Shown in pieces: positions 8,128-16,258 of a stretch of DNA of 64,000 bases. A program made the translations under genes and the position numbers. The notes below the pieces were generated by a model. The model made no database searches and was not told where the DNA came from. It was given only the letters and a program-made list of their open reading frames with translations. Within the stretch, counting starts at the first letter, position 1; every line of letters starts with the position of its first letter. This DNA comes from Phycisphaeraceae bacterium (GTDB lineage: Bacteria > Planctomycetota > Phycisphaerae > Phycisphaerales > UBA1924), in the NCBI GenBank assembly GCA_007693965.1, contig RECQ01000044.1, positions 1 to 64,000 on the forward strand. Direction: 5' to 3'.

Positions 8128-8440
8128 GATAAATGGGGTGAAGCGAGGCGAGAATGCTCTGGCGACGTATCGGGTTCACCAGCGACTCGCGCCCATGCAC
8201 CAGGTCGACCGGGCGTCCGAACAGGTCGGACAGCTCGTTTCGCAGTCGGGCGAGATCGAGGAGGCTTGGCGACGCATCCGGGCCGAATTCGGCAAGCAAG
8301 TCGATATCGCTCTCCGGCGTCATCAGCCCTCGAGCCGCGGAGCCGAAGATGCACAATTCGCGCACGTCATGATCTCGGCACACGGCCTCGAGCCGCGCTC
8401 CGTCGTAATGCAGCCCGTTCTCGTGCCGCGCTCCGCTCAC
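8117..8440 (-). CDS. mntA: MntA-like minimal nucleotidyltransferase antitoxin
   Basis: Minimal nucleotidyltransferase of 107 residues. The G-S-x10-D-x-D active-site motif is intact (GSAARGLMTPESDIDLL), with a later V-D-L-V strand supplying the likely third acidic residue. Family members adenylylate the HEPN toxin tyrosine. Its GTG start (8440-8438) overlaps the TGA of ispH as GTGA, so it is coupled to an essential isoprenoid gene. It overlaps hepT by 11 nt. Confidence 0.84.
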   Translation of the reverse strand: MSGARHENGLHYDGARLEAVCRDHDVRELCIFGSAARGLMTPESDIDLLAEFGPDASPSLLDLARLRNELSDLFGRPVDLVHGRESLVNPIRRQSILASLHPIYHAA

Positions 8441-9477
8441 CCCGTCACCCCCACCGTCAGCGGCACCGCCCCGTACCGCTCCTCAGTCACCACCGGCGCC
8501 TGCACGCGGATGCGGCGCGAGTTCGGGTCCACGCCATTGTCGCGCATCAGCCGCTTAAGCGTCGCGGGGATGGCGAACTCGGTGTCTTCCTCCACCACAT
8601 CGCGCAGCTCGATCTGGCCGCCGTATTGATCAATCAATCGCTTGCACAGGTCGGCCACCAGGTGCTCCGGCGCCGAGGCGCCCGCCGTCACCAGCACCGT
8701 CTCCTCGCCGGTGGCGAACCACTCGTCGCGCAGCTCTGTCACATCGTCCAGCAGATACGCGCTCACATCCACGTTCTCCGCGATCTCCGTCAGCCGCACC
8801 GAGTTGGACGAGTTCTTCGAGCCGATCACCAGCACCACATCGCACTCCGGCGCGATCTGGCGCACCGCCCGCTGGCGGTTGGTCGTCGCGTAACAGATGT
8901 CGCTGCTCGGCGGCGCCTTGATGTTGGGGAACGCCTCCTTCAGCGCGGAAATGATCACCTCCGCATCGTCCGTGCTCAGCGTCGTCTGCGTCAGGTACAC
9001 CAGCTTGTCCGGATCGCGGATGTGCAGGTTGGGGATGTCCTGCGGGCTCTCGACCACCTGGATCGAGTCCGGCGCCTCGCCGCGGGTGCCGACGACCTCC
9101 TGGTGCTTCGCATGGCCAACAAGCAGAATCTGGTGCCCCTGGCGCGCATACCGCACCGCCTCCATGTGCACCTTGGTGACGAGCGGGCAGGTGGCGTCGA
9201 CCGAGGTCAGCCCCTTCGCCGCGGCCTGCTGGCGCACCGCCGGCGACACGCCGTGGGCCGAGAAGACCACGAAGCTCCCCTCCGGCACCTCGTCCACATC
9301 CTCGACGAAGGTCACGCCGCGGTCGATGAAGCGCTGCACCACGTGCTTGTTGTGCACGATCTCGTGGTAGACATAGACCGGCGCATCGGGCACGAGGTCG
9401 AGAAGCTGATCGACGACGTCGATCGCCATGTGAACGCCGGCGCAGAAGCCGCGGGGGTTGGCGAGAAGAATCCTCAT
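8437..9477 (-). CDS. ispH: 4-hydroxy-3-methylbut-2-enyl diphosphate reductase
   Basis: Last enzyme of the MEP pathway: an iron-sulfur protein that reduces HMBPP to IPP and DMAPP. The three cluster cysteines are in GFCAGV, DATCPLVTKVH and DICYATTNRQ. Substrate-binding EIVHN, SAHGV, the H-Q-E of GHAKHQEVVGT, TQTTLS and GSKNSSNS are all present. Start ATG 9477 (MRILLANPRGFCAG) gives 346 residues; an in-frame extension upstream is not conserved. It is divergent from hpnC, which consumes its products, and mntA-hepT follow it directly. Confidence 0.95.
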   Translation of the reverse strand: MRILLANPRGFCAGVHMAIDVVDQLLDLVPDAPVYVYHEIVHNKHVVQRFIDRGVTFVEDVDEVPEGSFVVFSAHGVSPAVRQQAAAKGLTSVDATCPLVTKVHMEAVRYARQGHQILLVGHAKHQEVVGTRGEAPDSIQVVESPQDIPNLHIRDPDKLVYLTQTTLSTDDAEVIISALKEAFPNIKAPPSSDICYATTNRQRAVRQIAPECDVVLVIGSKNSSNSVRLTEIAENVDVSAYLLDDVTELRDEWFATGEETVLVTAGASAPEHLVADLCKRLIDQYGGQIELRDVVEEDTEFAIPATLKRLMRDNGVDPNSRRIRVQAPVVTEERYGAVPLTVGVTG

Positions 9478-9650
9478 CGGGTCGAAGCTCCGGTTCGGCG
9501 GGGGCGTCTGGAGAAGTGAACGGCGCCGGCGCAAGCGCCTGCGGAGAAGGGCCCTGTTCGGGATGCCCCGCTCGACGCCGGCCACGCAATGGTGGATCAT
9601 AGCGGCGGTCGGCGCCCGCCGAGAAGAGTGTGAAAGGAGTCCCGACCCCC

Positions 9651-10676
9651 GTGCCCACCACCCGGCCGCCAACCCCCGAATCCCACGCCACCATCGGCCG
9701 GCTCGACCGCTACGGGCCCGACGCCGACCCCGGCGCCGCCCCGCCCTCCGAGGCCGAGGCCCTCGACCACGTGCGCCGCCTCGCCACCGGCCACTACGAG
9801 AACTTCAGCGTCCTCAGCCGCCTCGTCCCGGAGGACCTGCGCGACGATTTCGCCGCCGTCTACGCCTACTGCCGCTGGTCCGACGACCTCGCCGACGAAA
9901 CCGGCGCCGGCGACGAGGCCCGGGCCCGCTCGCTCGAACTCCTCCGCTGGTGGCGGGGCGAGCTGGACCGCTGCTTCGCCTTCGCCCACTCAGAAACTGA
10001 CGCCGAATCCCCTCGCCACCCCGTCTTCATCACGCTCGCGGCCACCATCCGCCGGCGCGAGCTCCCCCCCGAGCCCTTCCACCACCTCCTCGACGCCTTC
10101 GAGCAGGACCAGCGCATCACCCGCTACCAGACCTGGGACGAACTGCTCGCCTACTGCCGAGGCAGCGCCGACCCCGTCGGGCGCCTCGTCCTCGCCCTCG
10201 GCGGCCACCGCCTCGACGATCCCGCCAACGCCGAGCGCATCGCCATGTCCGACGCCACCTGCACCGCCCTCCAGCTCACCAACTTCTGGCAGGATGTCCG
10301 CCGCGATCTCTTCGAACGCGACCGCGTCTACATGCCCTTCGAAGAGACAAATCTCGACGCCGACACGCTGCGCGACTTCGCCGCCCGCCCGAACGACCCC
10401 GAGGCTCGCATCCCCTTCATCCGCGCCATGCGCCCGCTCACCGAGCGCACGCGCGAGCTGTTCATCAAAGGCCGCCCGCTCCCCCAGTCGCTCGACGCCC
10501 GCCTCCGCCCCGTCGTCTGGCTCTTCGGCGCCGGCGGCGAGTCGGTGCTGACCTCCATCGAGCGCATGGGCGGTGCGACGCTGTGGACCCGCCCCCGCCT
10601 GCCCCGTTCCCGTAAGCTGTTGTTGGTAATGAGAGCAAGTCTGCTCCGAATGCGAACCTCAGGAGGCGCCTCGTGA
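9651..10676 (+). CDS. hpnC: Hydroxysqualene synthase HpnC
   Basis: Squalene/phytoene synthase fold enzyme, about 341 residues. In the three-step bacterial route HpnC converts presqualene diphosphate to hydroxysqualene. The first Asp-rich motif is YCRWSDDLADE and the second is LTNFWQDVRRDLFERDRVYMP. GTG 9651 is chosen because AAAGGAG lies 11 nt upstream at 9633-9639; GTG 9630 is the longest alternative. The stop overlaps the hpnD GTG as GTGA. Assignment to HpnC rather than HpnD rests on W-Q-D-V (HpnC-like) and on gene order. Confidence 0.9.
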   Translation: MPTTRPPTPESHATIGRLDRYGPDADPGAAPPSEAEALDHVRRLATGHYENFSVLSRLVPEDLRDDFAAVYAYCRWSDDLADETGAGDEARARSLELLRWWRGELDRCFAFAHSETDAESPRHPVFITLAATIRRRELPPEPFHHLLDAFEQDQRITRYQTWDELLAYCRGSADPVGRLVLALGGHRLDDPANAERIAMSDATCTALQLTNFWQDVRRDLFERDRVYMPFEETNLDADTLRDFAARPNDPEARIPFIRAMRPLTERTRELFIKGRPLPQSLDARLRPVVWLFGAGGESVLTSIERMGGATLWTRPRLPRSRKLLLVMRASLLRMRTSGGAS

Positions 10677-11617
10677 CTTCGAGCACGGCGGTCTCAACCC
10701 CGCGCGTCGGCGCCACGCCCCGCATCGAGGGGCGCGAGCTGACCCGCGCCTACGACGCCTGCCGCGCCATCACACGCTCCCGGGCCCGCAACTTCTACTA
10801 CGGCCTCAAGCTCACCCCCGAGCCCAAACGCTCCGCCATCTACTCGATCTACGCCTGGATGCGCCTCGGCGACGACCTCGCCGACGCCGACGCCGACGAA
10901 TCGATCCGGCGCGAGGGCCTCTCCCAGTTCCGCGGCCGCACCCAGCGCATCCTCGACGGCGACAGGCCCGACCCCGAGCAGGAGCCCGTCTGGAGCGCCT
11001 TTCACCACACCCTCGACGCCTTCAAGGTCGACCACGCCGACATCCGCGACATGATGGACGGCCTCGAAGAAGACCTCGACCACACCGGCTACGACACCGC
11101 CGAAGAACTCGAGCGCTACTGCGGCCGGGTCGCCTCGACCGTCGGGCGCGTCTGCGTGACCATCTGGGGACTCCGCCCCGGCGCCGATCCCGAGCGCGCC
11201 CTGGAGATGGCCGTCCGCCGCGGCCACGCGTTCCAGCTCACCAACATCCTGCGCGACTATTCCGAGGACTACGACGGCGAACGCGTCTACCTGCCCAGGG
11301 AGTCGTTCGAGCGCCACGGCGTCACGCCGGAAGACGTCCGCCGCTGGTCGAAGCCGCGCGAGTGCCGCGAGTTCGTGCGCGAGTGGCTCCGCGTCGCCCG
11401 CAATCATTACAACGCCTCGGAAGGGCTGGAAGGGCGCATCGACGCCGCATGCGCCCCCGCCATGTGGGCCATGACGCGCATCTATTCCGGCATCCTCGAG
11501 AAGATCGAGCGCCACCCCGAGCGCGTGGCGCAGGACGAGCGCATCCGCCTCCAGTCGTTCCACAAGGCGGGCATCGCCCTGCGGGCCGTGATCATGTCGA
11601 GGCGGGACGGATGGTGA
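10673..11617 (+). CDS. hpnD: Presqualene diphosphate synthase HpnD
   Basis: Condenses two farnesyl diphosphates into presqualene diphosphate, the first step of squalene synthesis. It has the SRARNFYYGLKLTP entry, first Asp motif YAWMRLGDDLAD, and second motif LTNILRDYSEDYDGERVYLP. GTG start at 10673 is supported by a strong AGGAGG about 8 nt upstream and by the GTGA overlap with hpnC. At 314 residues it is slightly longer than typical. The stop overlaps the hpnE start region by 7 nt, so hpnCDE forms a coupled operon. Confidence 0.92.
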   Translation: MTSSTAVSTPRVGATPRIEGRELTRAYDACRAITRSRARNFYYGLKLTPEPKRSAIYSIYAWMRLGDDLADADADESIRREGLSQFRGRTQRILDGDRPDPEQEPVWSAFHHTLDAFKVDHADIRDMMDGLEEDLDHTGYDTAEELERYCGRVASTVGRVCVTIWGLRPGADPERALEMAVRRGHAFQLTNILRDYSEDYDGERVYLPRESFERHGVTPEDVRRWSKPRECREFVREWLRVARNHYNASEGLEGRIDAACAPAMWAMTRIYSGILEKIERHPERVAQDERIRLQSFHKAGIALRAVIMSRRDGW

Positions 11618-12972
11618 GCACGGTCGCGACAGAATCGCCAAGGGCGCCGGAGAAGAAATCGCGCCGGGGTCCAAAGCGCGTGATCGTGGTGGGCGGCGGC
11701 ATCGCCGGCGTCGCAGCGGCGTTGCGGCTGGCGGAGGAAGGCGTGCGCGTCACGCTGCTGGAGACACGGCGCAAACTCGGAGGCCGCGCGACATCGTTCA
11801 CCGATGTGCGCACCGGCGAGGTGCTCGACAACTGCCAGCACGTCGCCATGGGCTGCTGCAAGAACTACATCGATCTGTGCCGACGCCTGGGCGTCGAGCG
11901 CAAGATCATCTGGCGCAAGGCGATCCACTGGGTCGAGACGGGAGGGCGCACGAGCGCCATGCGCCCGGGCGCTCTGCCGGCGCCGGCGCACTTCGCAGGC
12001 TCGTTCCTCGCGGCCCGGTTTCTCGGCTGGCGTGACAAGACCGCCATCGGGCGCGCCATGCTGGCGATGCGCTCGACCGACCGAACCGCCTGGCGCGGCC
12101 GCGGGTTCGGCGAGTGGCTGCGCGAGCACGGCCAGAGCGAGAGCGCCGTGCGCGACTTCTGGGCGCCGGTGATCGTGAGCGCCTGCAACCTCGATGTCGA
12201 ACGCGTCTGCGCCGAGGCGGCGCTGCATGTGTTTCAGGACGGGTTTCTTGCGGGCGGCCGCGCGTCATGGATCGGCGTCTCCGCGGCGCCGCTGGTCGAG
12301 CTCTATGACCCAGCCGAGATGGCGATCCGTCTGGCCGGAGGCGAGCTGCGCCTCGGCGTGAGCGTCGAACGCCTCGGCCCGGACTGGGTCGAGACCACCG
12401 GCGGCGAGCGGCTGGAGGCGGACCGCGTCATCAGCGCTGTTCCCTTCGAGCGCGTGAGCCGCATCGTGGATGAGGGCGCACGCATCGCCGATCCCAGGTT
12501 CGAGAAGCTGGAGCGCATCGGCCACAGCCCGATCCTCGGTGTGCATCTGTGGTTCGACGGGCCGGTGATGCGCCTGCCCGCCGCGGCCCTGGTGAGCCGG
12601 CCCACGCAGTGGCTCTTCCGCAAGGACAGCGCCGGGGCCCGCGTTCACGCCGTCATCAGCGCGGCGGACGAGTGGATGGGGCTCGATGAGGACCAGATCG
12701 CGCAGCGTGTGATCGAGGATGTGCGCGCCTGCCTGCCCGAATCGCGGGCCGCGAAACTGGTGCGCAGCCGCGCGGTGAAGGAGAAGCGGGCGACCTTCGC
12801 GCTCACGCCCGAAGTCCAGCCGCTGCGCCCCGCGCCGACGGGCCCGAGCGGCGTGATCCTCGCCGGCGACTACACGCAAACCGGTTGGCCCGCGACGATG
12901 GAAGGGGCGACGATCAGCGGGTACGCGGCGGCGGAGGCGGCGATGGAAAAATCAGGCATGTTGCAGATATGA
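11611..12972 (+). CDS. hpnE: Hydroxysqualene dehydroxylase HpnE
   Basis: FAD-dependent amine-oxidase-fold enzyme that reduces hydroxysqualene to squalene, completing the HpnCDE route. The dinucleotide motif is VIVVGGGIAGVAAALRLAEEG at about residues 23-43, followed by ETRRKLGGRATSF. The C-terminal FAD contact is GVILAGDYTQTGWPATMEGA, a hallmark of the HpnE/phytoene-desaturase group. ATG 11611 overlaps hpnD; GTG 11614 is a close alternative. Length 453. Its TGA lies inside an 18-bp perfect palindrome. Confidence 0.93.
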   Translation: MVSTVATESPRAPEKKSRRGPKRVIVVGGGIAGVAAALRLAEEGVRVTLLETRRKLGGRATSFTDVRTGEVLDNCQHVAMGCCKNYIDLCRRLGVERKIIWRKAIHWVETGGRTSAMRPGALPAPAHFAGSFLAARFLGWRDKTAIGRAMLAMRSTDRTAWRGRGFGEWLREHGQSESAVRDFWAPVIVSACNLDVERVCAEAALHVFQDGFLAGGRASWIGVSAAPLVELYDPAEMAIRLAGGELRLGVSVERLGPDWVETTGGERLEADRVISAVPFERVSRIVDEGARIADPRFEKLERIGHSPILGVHLWFDGPVMRLPAAALVSRPTQWLFRKDSAGARVHAVISAADEWMGLDEDQIAQRVIEDVRACLPESRAAKLVRSRAVKEKRATFALTPEVQPLRPAPTGPSGVILAGDYTQTGWPATMEGATISGYAAAEAAMEKSGMLQI

Positions 12973-12987
12973 TCGCACGTGCGATCA
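12970..12987. other. 18-bp perfect palindrome at the hpnE stop
   Basis: TGATCGCACGTGCGATCA is its own reverse complement and contains the hpnE TGA. There is no T-run, so it is not a standard intrinsic terminator. It lies in the 41-bp gap to the convergent DUF2335 gene and could be a two-way terminator stem or a protein site. Confidence 0.5.
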
Positions 12988-13013
12988 CAAAGTGACGACA
13001 GACACAACGATGC

Positions 13014-13529
13014 TTATCCCTTTTGATGTTCACCAAGAGTCCGTGAAGCCTCGGCATCCTGTGTCACTCCACCCTTCACGAATACAGCGACGAGCGTTGC
13101 CACGCCACTGCCACCGAGAATCGAGCCCGCGACACCACCTGGCCATCCGCCAACATTGATCGCAACGATGGTTCCCGCCGTAAGAGCGGCGATTCCGATG
13201 AATACTCCACACAACTGGCCGATACGACGCTCGAACCGCTCAGCGTTCACGTCCTTGATCATCGCTTCGAGGTGGGATTTCTCCATCTGATGGCGGTGGC
13301 TCTCCTCACCTTCGGCCATACGAATAATTCGATCCGCAGCTCCGGGAACAAGTTCCTCATAACGAGCAAGTAGTTCGGGAGGCGGCAATGGTCCGGAGAT
13401 GCTGAGGCGGGTGTGAACAGCGCGTTGAATACTCGCGGAAACCTCTTCAGGATGTGCAACTGCCTCGTCCTGCTCTGGATACCGGTCGCCCGCAGACGGC
13501 GTTCGCTCTGGAGCAGGTTCTGTTGTCAT
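13014..13529 (-). CDS. DUF2335 membrane protein
   Basis: Predicted small membrane protein of the DUF2335 family, 171 residues, function unknown. The family core is visible: SISGPLPPPELLARYEELVP, GAADRIIRMAEGEESHRHQMEK, then RIGQLCGVFIGIAALTAGT and a second hydrophobic segment (GGVAGSILGGSGVATLVAVF). Two membrane spans are likely near residues 107-122 and 128-150. Some relatives lie in prophages, but no phage gene is seen here. Its ATG overlaps the stop of a short upstream frame as ATGA. Confidence 0.8.
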   Translation of the reverse strand: MTTEPAPERTPSAGDRYPEQDEAVAHPEEVSASIQRAVHTRLSISGPLPPPELLARYEELVPGAADRIIRMAEGEESHRHQMEKSHLEAMIKDVNAERFERRIGQLCGVFIGIAALTAGTIVAINVGGWPGGVAGSILGGSGVATLVAVFVKGGVTQDAEASRTLGEHQKG

Positions 13530-13732
13530 CGACCACTTGTGTCAACGTCATACTGCGCGATCGCTCGCCTGAAATCGTCACCGACTTTCCGCCAATGTCT
13601 GGCGATTCCATCGTCGGACAGGCGGAAGCGACGTTCGTACCCGGCAAGTCGCTTCGAAGACGAACATGTGGCCGGGCGAAGTTGGAGCACCGTCGATGCG
13701 CCATTGCGTAGGTTGCGAAGTGTTCTTGACAT
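13526..13732 (-). CDS. Possible small protein coupled to DUF2335
   Basis: A 68-residue frame whose TGA overlaps the DUF2335 ATG as ATGA, the coupling used by real gene pairs in this window. The C-terminal half (DDGIARHWRKVGDDFRRAIA) looks like an amphipathic helix; the N-terminal half is basic and not recognised. The region has lower GC than its surroundings. It could also be the end of a decayed longer gene. Upstream of it, 13733-13951 shows nothing else that can be supported. Confidence 0.35.
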   Translation of the reverse strand: MSRTLRNLRNGASTVLQLRPATCSSSKRLAGYERRFRLSDDGIARHWRKVGDDFRRAIAQYDVDTSGR

Positions 13733-13951
13733 ACTGAATGCCTCGGCTCAATCCATCGATCACTTTTGTCTATTCGATCGGTCAGTAGGCGATTCTAGCA
13801 GTGAAACAAGCCGGAAGAAATCGGACCGACAATCCAGTGCAATTTCCAGGCGCCTTGCTCAAGTGCGGCGAATACTGGTGTACTCCGCCATCTCCTGGCT
13901 CATCGGGCCTGAAACCGGGGGCTGATCAGGCCCCATTGTGCCGTAAATGCT

Positions 13952-14326
13952 TTACGCCGCAGCCGGCGTCGCCGTGCTCGACTTCTTCGCCAGCTCGACC
14001 AGTTCGTCGAACGCCTTGGGGTCGTCGATGGCGATCTGGCTGAGCATCTTGCGGTTGAGCAGGACGCCGGAGAGCTTCAGCCCGTTCATGAACAGGCTGT
14101 AGCGCGTGCCGCGCATGCGGCAGGCGGCGGTGATTCGGGTGATCCACAGGCGGCGCATGTCGCGCTTGCGGTTGCGACGGTCGCGGTAGGCGAACTGGCC
14201 CGCCCGGGTGAGGGCGACCTTGGCCTGCTGGAAGTGGCGCGACTTGGTTCCGTAATACCCACGGGCCTCACGCAGAACGCGCTTGTGGGCGCGCTTGCGG
14301 GCCGATCCTTTGCGAACGCGAGGCAT
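13952..14326 (-). CDS. rplT: 50S ribosomal protein L20
   Basis: Early-assembly large-subunit protein that binds 23S rRNA. The sequence is the standard L20 fold: MPRVRKGSARKRAHKRVL, GYYGTKSRHFQQAKVALTRA, YRDRRNRKRDMRRLWITRI, and a C-terminal globular part with LNRKMLSQIAIDDPKAFDEL. Length 124 is normal apart from a short Thr/Ala tail. It lies 148 nt downstream of rpmI on the same strand. The usual infC is not upstream in this window. Confidence 0.97.
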   Translation of the reverse strand: MPRVRKGSARKRAHKRVLREARGYYGTKSRHFQQAKVALTRAGQFAYRDRRNRKRDMRRLWITRITAACRMRGTRYSLFMNGLKLSGVLLNRKMLSQIAIDDPKAFDELVELAKKSSTATPAAA

Positions 14327-14474
14327 GGTTCAAACTCCTTCACGCCGGACGGAGAGGCCCGAATCCTGCGGGGCCTGCTTGGCTCCCGGACGGCGGTGTT
14401 CATCTACTTGCAGCGGCGATTCACTTCGAACGGCCGCGGGGTGTTCTGGTCGAGCCGGGCTCGCGAATGGCGCT

Positions 14475-14798
14475 TCAGTTCGCGGCCGCAGCCGCTGCGG
14501 CGGCCTTGTCCTGGGCGTCCCACTTCGCCTGACGGGCGGCGTGGCGCTCTGCTGGCGAGGGGCTGCGGCGGAGAGCCGCCCGCGGCTGGTCGCGCCCGCG
14601 CAGACGCCGGTGCAGCAGCTTCTCGAAGCGCTTGGCTTCGGAGTTGGAGAGCGTGTTCAGCTTGCGCAGACGGCGCAGCCGCGTCGCCGACTTCGATGAC
14701 TTGAAGTGGCCCGAGTAGGCGGACTTGTGCTTGACCTTGCCCGTCTTCGTGACGCGGATGCGCTTGAGTGTGCCTTTGTGGCTCTTGTTCTTGGGCAT
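14475..14798 (-). CDS. rpmI: 50S ribosomal protein L35 with long C-terminal extension
   Basis: Large-subunit protein. Residues 1-66 match L35 (MPKNKSHKGTLKRIRVTKTG, then SAYSGHFKSSKSATRLRRLR). L35 is normally about 65 residues; this frame continues to 107 with a basic stretch (HRRLRGRDQPRAALRRSPSP) and ends in a run of Ala and Asn. ATG 14798 is the only start that gives the conserved N-terminus. A clear promoter lies upstream (14868-14896), so the pair rpmI-rplT is probably transcribed on its own. Confidence 0.93.
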   Translation of the reverse strand: MPKNKSHKGTLKRIRVTKTGKVKHKSAYSGHFKSSKSATRLRRLRKLNTLSNSEAKRFEKLLHRRLRGRDQPRAALRRSPSPAERHAARQAKWDAQDKAAAAAAAAN

Positions 14799-14867
14799 GG
14801 CTGGCTGCTGTGAATGGCGATGAATCGAGAATCCGGACACGACCCCACCGGCCGCGCCGAGCCGGGA

Positions 14868-14896
14868 AAGGTAGTGGACCCGGTGCAGGATTTCAA
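14868..14896 (-). promoter_or_regulatory. Promoter of rpmI-rplT
   Basis: On the minus strand TTGAAA (-35, 14896-14891) is followed after exactly 17 nt by TACCTT (-10, 14873-14868). Transcription would start near 14861, giving a leader of about 60 nt before rpmI. Confidence 0.6.
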
Positions 14897-14941
14897 GTTT
14901 CGCCCGCAGGAAAGCCGCCCGATGCCGGCAGGGCGGAGCCC

Positions 14942-16213
14942 TTACGGCCCCACAAACGCGTCCTGTGCGTCGTCCGGCCGCTCCACGCCCCGGAGGGTGG
15001 GATCGGGAATTCCCGTCGCCGAGCGCGGCAGCCAGATGTTGTCGCCGCCTTCGAGGACGGGCGTGACCAGCCACTCGACCGAGCCATCGTTGAACATCAC
15101 GTTCTGGCCCCGCGAGCGGTGGTTCAGGGAGCGGGCCAGCGGGTCGAACCGCTCGCCGCGGCGGGCTCTTTCGATGATGGGGGACCTGTCCACCAGCACC
15201 ACCATGCGGGCCGGGCCGCGCCAGCGCGGGTGCTCCTCGGTGAAGAGCTGGTAGCTGTAGGAGACCTCTTCGATGGATCGCCAGTCGCTGTGGTTCGCCA
15301 GGTCGAGGTTGATGGGGGCGTGGGGGTTGCCGGCGCAGGCCAGTTCGCTTAGCGAGACGTAGCCGCCGATCACGAGGGCGAAGAGGTTCGAGGAGTGCGA
15401 GTGGTCGGCCTGCCCGACGTGCCACCATTCGGCGCCGGCGCGCCGTGCGGGCCGATGGATGTCGGTTCGGGGCAGGGCGCCCTGGTTATCGTTGGAATAG
15501 AGGGTGAAGCCGACGGCGGCGCTCTGCAGCCCGCTGGTGCAGGCCGCCTGGCGGCCGTTCTCGATGGCCGAGGTCAGCGTGGGCCAGATGATCGAGGCGC
15601 CGATCAGCAGCATCGCCGCCAGTGAGGCGATATCCGCCAGGCGGAAGCCGCGGCCTCGGGCAGGATTCAGCTCGCCCGCCGCGGCGGCGCCGGAGCGGGC
15701 CCGGCGCATGACGGCGGCCATGGTCTCGGTGATCAGGTCCTCACGCTCGGCCCGTGTGGCCGGGGCGGCCTGATCATCCAGAATCGAGAGCAGCCCCTCG
15801 ATGCGCTGCGCCCGGGCCCGGCGGGCGTGGTCGACGTTGTCGGCGCTCCAGCCGCTCTCGATGAGGGCGTCGAGGGCGTGGGCGTCGGCTTCGGACAGAG
15901 CGGCGGCGGGCTCGGCCATGGTGTGCTTCACCGGCGTGCGCACCACGCGCGCCATCGTCGCGTTGATGAGCATCGATGGGCCGGCGGCCCGGAATTCTTC
16001 GGAGGCCTCGGGCGCGGGACCGTCGATCAGGCCGAGGAAGTCGGCCACACGGCGGGCCCGGGCCCGGAGGTTGGAGGGAATGGCTTCAAATTCAAAGCCC
16101 GCATCGATCAGCGCATCCAGCGCCTCGGCGTCTGCGGGACTGAGTCGGTATTTGCTGGAAGAATCGGAACTCATGGGCCGCGTTGATCCTTCAGACATGT
16201 GGGAGCCAGACAT
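14942..16213 (-). CDS. Pseudopilin-like membrane protein with tandem N-terminal repeats
   Basis: A 423-residue protein directly downstream of an ECF sigma gene. Residues about 25-92 and 107-171 are two copies of one unit: SPADAEALDALIDAGF / SEADAHALDALIESGW, then a basic R-A-R-x-x-x-x-x-x-x-x-L helix, a linker, and INATMARVVR / ITETMAAVMR. A membrane span follows (LADIASLAAMLLIGASIIWP, about 191-210), then a periplasmic part with the planctomycete pseudopilin pattern (ENGRQAACTSGLQSAAVGFT, NDNQGALP, and NVMFNDGSVEWL). A cytoplasmic repeat domain plus a span beside a sigma gene suggests an anti-sigma or sensor role (inference). Starts at 16198 or 16174 are also possible. Confidence 0.7.
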   Translation of the reverse strand: MSGSHMSEGSTRPMSSDSSSKYRLSPADAEALDALIDAGFEFEAIPSNLRARARRVADFLGLIDGPAPEASEEFRAAGPSMLINATMARVVRTPVKHTMAEPAAALSEADAHALDALIESGWSADNVDHARRARAQRIEGLLSILDDQAAPATRAEREDLITETMAAVMRRARSGAAAAGELNPARGRGFRLADIASLAAMLLIGASIIWPTLTSAIENGRQAACTSGLQSAAVGFTLYSNDNQGALPRTDIHRPARRAGAEWWHVGQADHSHSSNLFALVIGGYVSLSELACAGNPHAPINLDLANHSDWRSIEEVSYSYQLFTEEHPRWRGPARMVVLVDRSPIIERARRGERFDPLARSLNHRSRGQNVMFNDGSVEWLVTPVLEGGDNIWLPRSATGIPDPTLRGVERPDDAQDAFVGP

Positions 16214-16258
16214 GGGAGCCAGTCGTTCACTTCGGCGCGATGCCGGTTCGTTGAGGCA

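Noticed and set aside
13413-13925. Plus-strand frame of 170 codons across the DUF2335 start
   Set aside because: It overlaps a supported gene, has no ribosome site and shows no domain.
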